From Manduca sexta (taxonomy: Eukaryota > Arthropoda > Insecta > Lepidoptera > Sphingidae): 64,000 nt of DNA. Position numbers and translations under genes: made by a program. The DNA is taken from positions 1 through 64,000 of the forward strand of contig NW_023595264.1 in NCBI RefSeq assembly GCF_014839805.1, given 5' to 3'. Positions 62,701 to 64,000 of this stretch are shown here, piece after piece; the stretch's first letter is position 1, and every line of letters begins with the position of its first letter. A model generated the notes under the pieces. That model did not search any database. It was given only the letters and a program-made list of their open reading frames with translations, and was not told the origin of the DNA.

Positions 62701-63029
62701 TTTAATAACAATAAGGTTTACCGATAATTCTGTATCCAATAGGTAGTACAAGTAACTTACTTCCGCTTTTATAATGTACTGCGGACATCAGTTTCCTCAC
62801 TCCACAATGCAATAACCAAACAAGCGCCGAGACACAGTTGCGAACTCGTTATAGTTAAGTGACAAGAAGTTATCTTCCACGCGGAGTGCATCGCAGTGAA
62901 ATGTCAGAGTTAATGCCATTTTTAACATGAAAAAAATATAAGGCTCGGCTCGGGCGTAGTTGTATTAGAATACGACTCAGGAATATGACTGCATTGTTGT
63001 TGGCGAAAAGTGACAAAGTGTAGAAAAAG

Positions 63030-63175
63030 GAAGTCGTGGCTGTGCAATATACGGGAGTGGACTGGAATAAAAACAGTCTAAGAACTGTTCCAGCTAGTCA
63101 TGAACAAGGAAAGGTTCAAGGAACTGACTGCCAACATTCAGTAATGGAGATGCAGCAGGAGAAGAAGAAGTAAAC
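63030..63175 (+). pseudogene. Small LINE ORF2 C-terminal remnant
   Basis: GVDWNKNSLRTVPASHEQ is followed by a shift into another frame and a GGAGATGCAGCAGGAGAAG stretch. This looks like the end of a different LINE family, recognised from general similarity only. Confidence 0.4.
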
Positions 63176-64000
63176 GAAGTGTTGACAAACGTCTATGTCT
63201 GCTAAAATTCACTAAACTAGTCAAAGACTAATCCGCTACGAACGTAACTTTAACGTAAACTCAGGAAAATTTTGCATTTCATATTCACATAAAAATGATC
63301 GCTGATCGCTTCCACGGGTTATCAAGGCAAACTTGCAATCCCTGTGAAGATTTTTCAACTATTTAAATAAATGTGGCCTATTTTAATATATTCCATTATT
63401 ATCTTCGAGTCCAACTCAATATCAATTTTAAAAAACCGGGTAATAAATTGAAATTCGACATCACAACCGCATACGTCCAGTCTTCGCATATCCGAGTGAC
63501 ATTTATCGAAATCTGGCGCAATTTTTTGTCGTTTATAATTTTTGACAACGCGCTCGTGGCAGCTGCTTTTTACGCGGTGAAAATACGTTTGTATATCAAT
63601 ATTTTGGTTAAAAAAAAGAAAACATGCATACTTCAATCATCAAATAGGTTATAGGTAATGAGTCAAGATACATTATATTGATAGTTATTATTACAATTAA
63701 ATCACTTATATACGTAAAAATAACTACAGATTCTATGTTGAGAATTAAATTACGAAAATTAATCACAAATAAGATAGAAGTAAGGCCACGTTTTTTACAT
63801 TCTGTTGCTTACGTAAAAGAAATCTTATATCATTTTACATCACCGTTGATTATACTTCCAAATTAATTATTTTAGAAACGAGATTGCTTGTCAAAATGTA
63901 TAAATCTTAGAAAATATAACAGAATAGAAACCACTGAAAATATTTGGATATTTTTTTCATACAGATAGACTATGTCTTGGATCAACGAATAATATCCCAG
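63176..64000. other. Unassigned stretch to the right edge
   Basis: Overlapping 93-codon frames on both strands (63355-63654) look like chance. No repeat recognised. Confidence 0.45.

Noticed and set aside
63355..63654. Overlapping 93-codon frames on both strands
   Set aside because: AT-driven composition and no motif or splice context.

Overview
This is a 64 kb window of AT-rich insect nuclear DNA, very probably from a moth or butterfly (Lepidoptera). The case rests on the repeats: Helitron-type elements with TC 5' ends and hairpin-CTAG 3' ends inserted between A and T, tRNA-headed SINEs whose bodies match lepidopteran (Metulj-like) types, and many MITEs. Genes are sparse with very long introns. 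I see no rRNA, functional tRNA, CRISPR array, bacterial operon or viral genome. The species cannot be named from sequence alone.

The one well-supported gene runs on the minus strand. A 1,291-base first coding exon (40934 to 39644) starts at an ATG in good context, follows an in-frame upstream stop and ends at a perfect GTAAGT donor. A second coding exon (2098 to 1718) has a strong CAG acceptor and another GTAAGT donor. Reading phases match (phase 1 out, phase 1 in), so the two probably join across an intron of about 37.5 kb, and the gene continues beyond the left edge. The product is a Ser/Asn/Arg-rich, probably disordered protein that I do not recognise. A promoter-like, CpG-rich block lies at about 41.4-41.6 kb.

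The intron (2099-39643) is crowded with repeats. It holds three confident Helitron-type insertions (two of one family with six and three internal tandem units), several degenerate Helitron ends, two 213-214 bp mariner-type MITEs, a TTAA-flanked MITE, a hAT-type MITE with an imperfect 8-bp target duplication, a pogo-like element, a decayed LINE fragment at 6.5-6.9 kb, SINE copies and an unclassified poly-A-tailed retroposon. The interval from about 12.2 to 22.2 kb has almost no recognisable repeat. A TATA-plus-initiator block at 27.1 kb may be an intronic promoter.

The right third (41.6-64 kb) is mostly intergenic or intronic to unseen genes. It contains tRNA-derived SINEs of three body types, a TTAA MITE directly abutted by a Helitron, a TTA-flanked MITE, LINE remnants, an unclassified MITE and one candidate plus-strand exon at 56925-57177 of unknown function. 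The strongest leads are the giant-intron gene, the variable internal arrays of the Helitrons, the 3' tail shared by a LINE remnant and a SINE, a tandem palindrome pair with a compensatory base change, and a dispersed repeat whose head occurs in both orientations relative to its tail.
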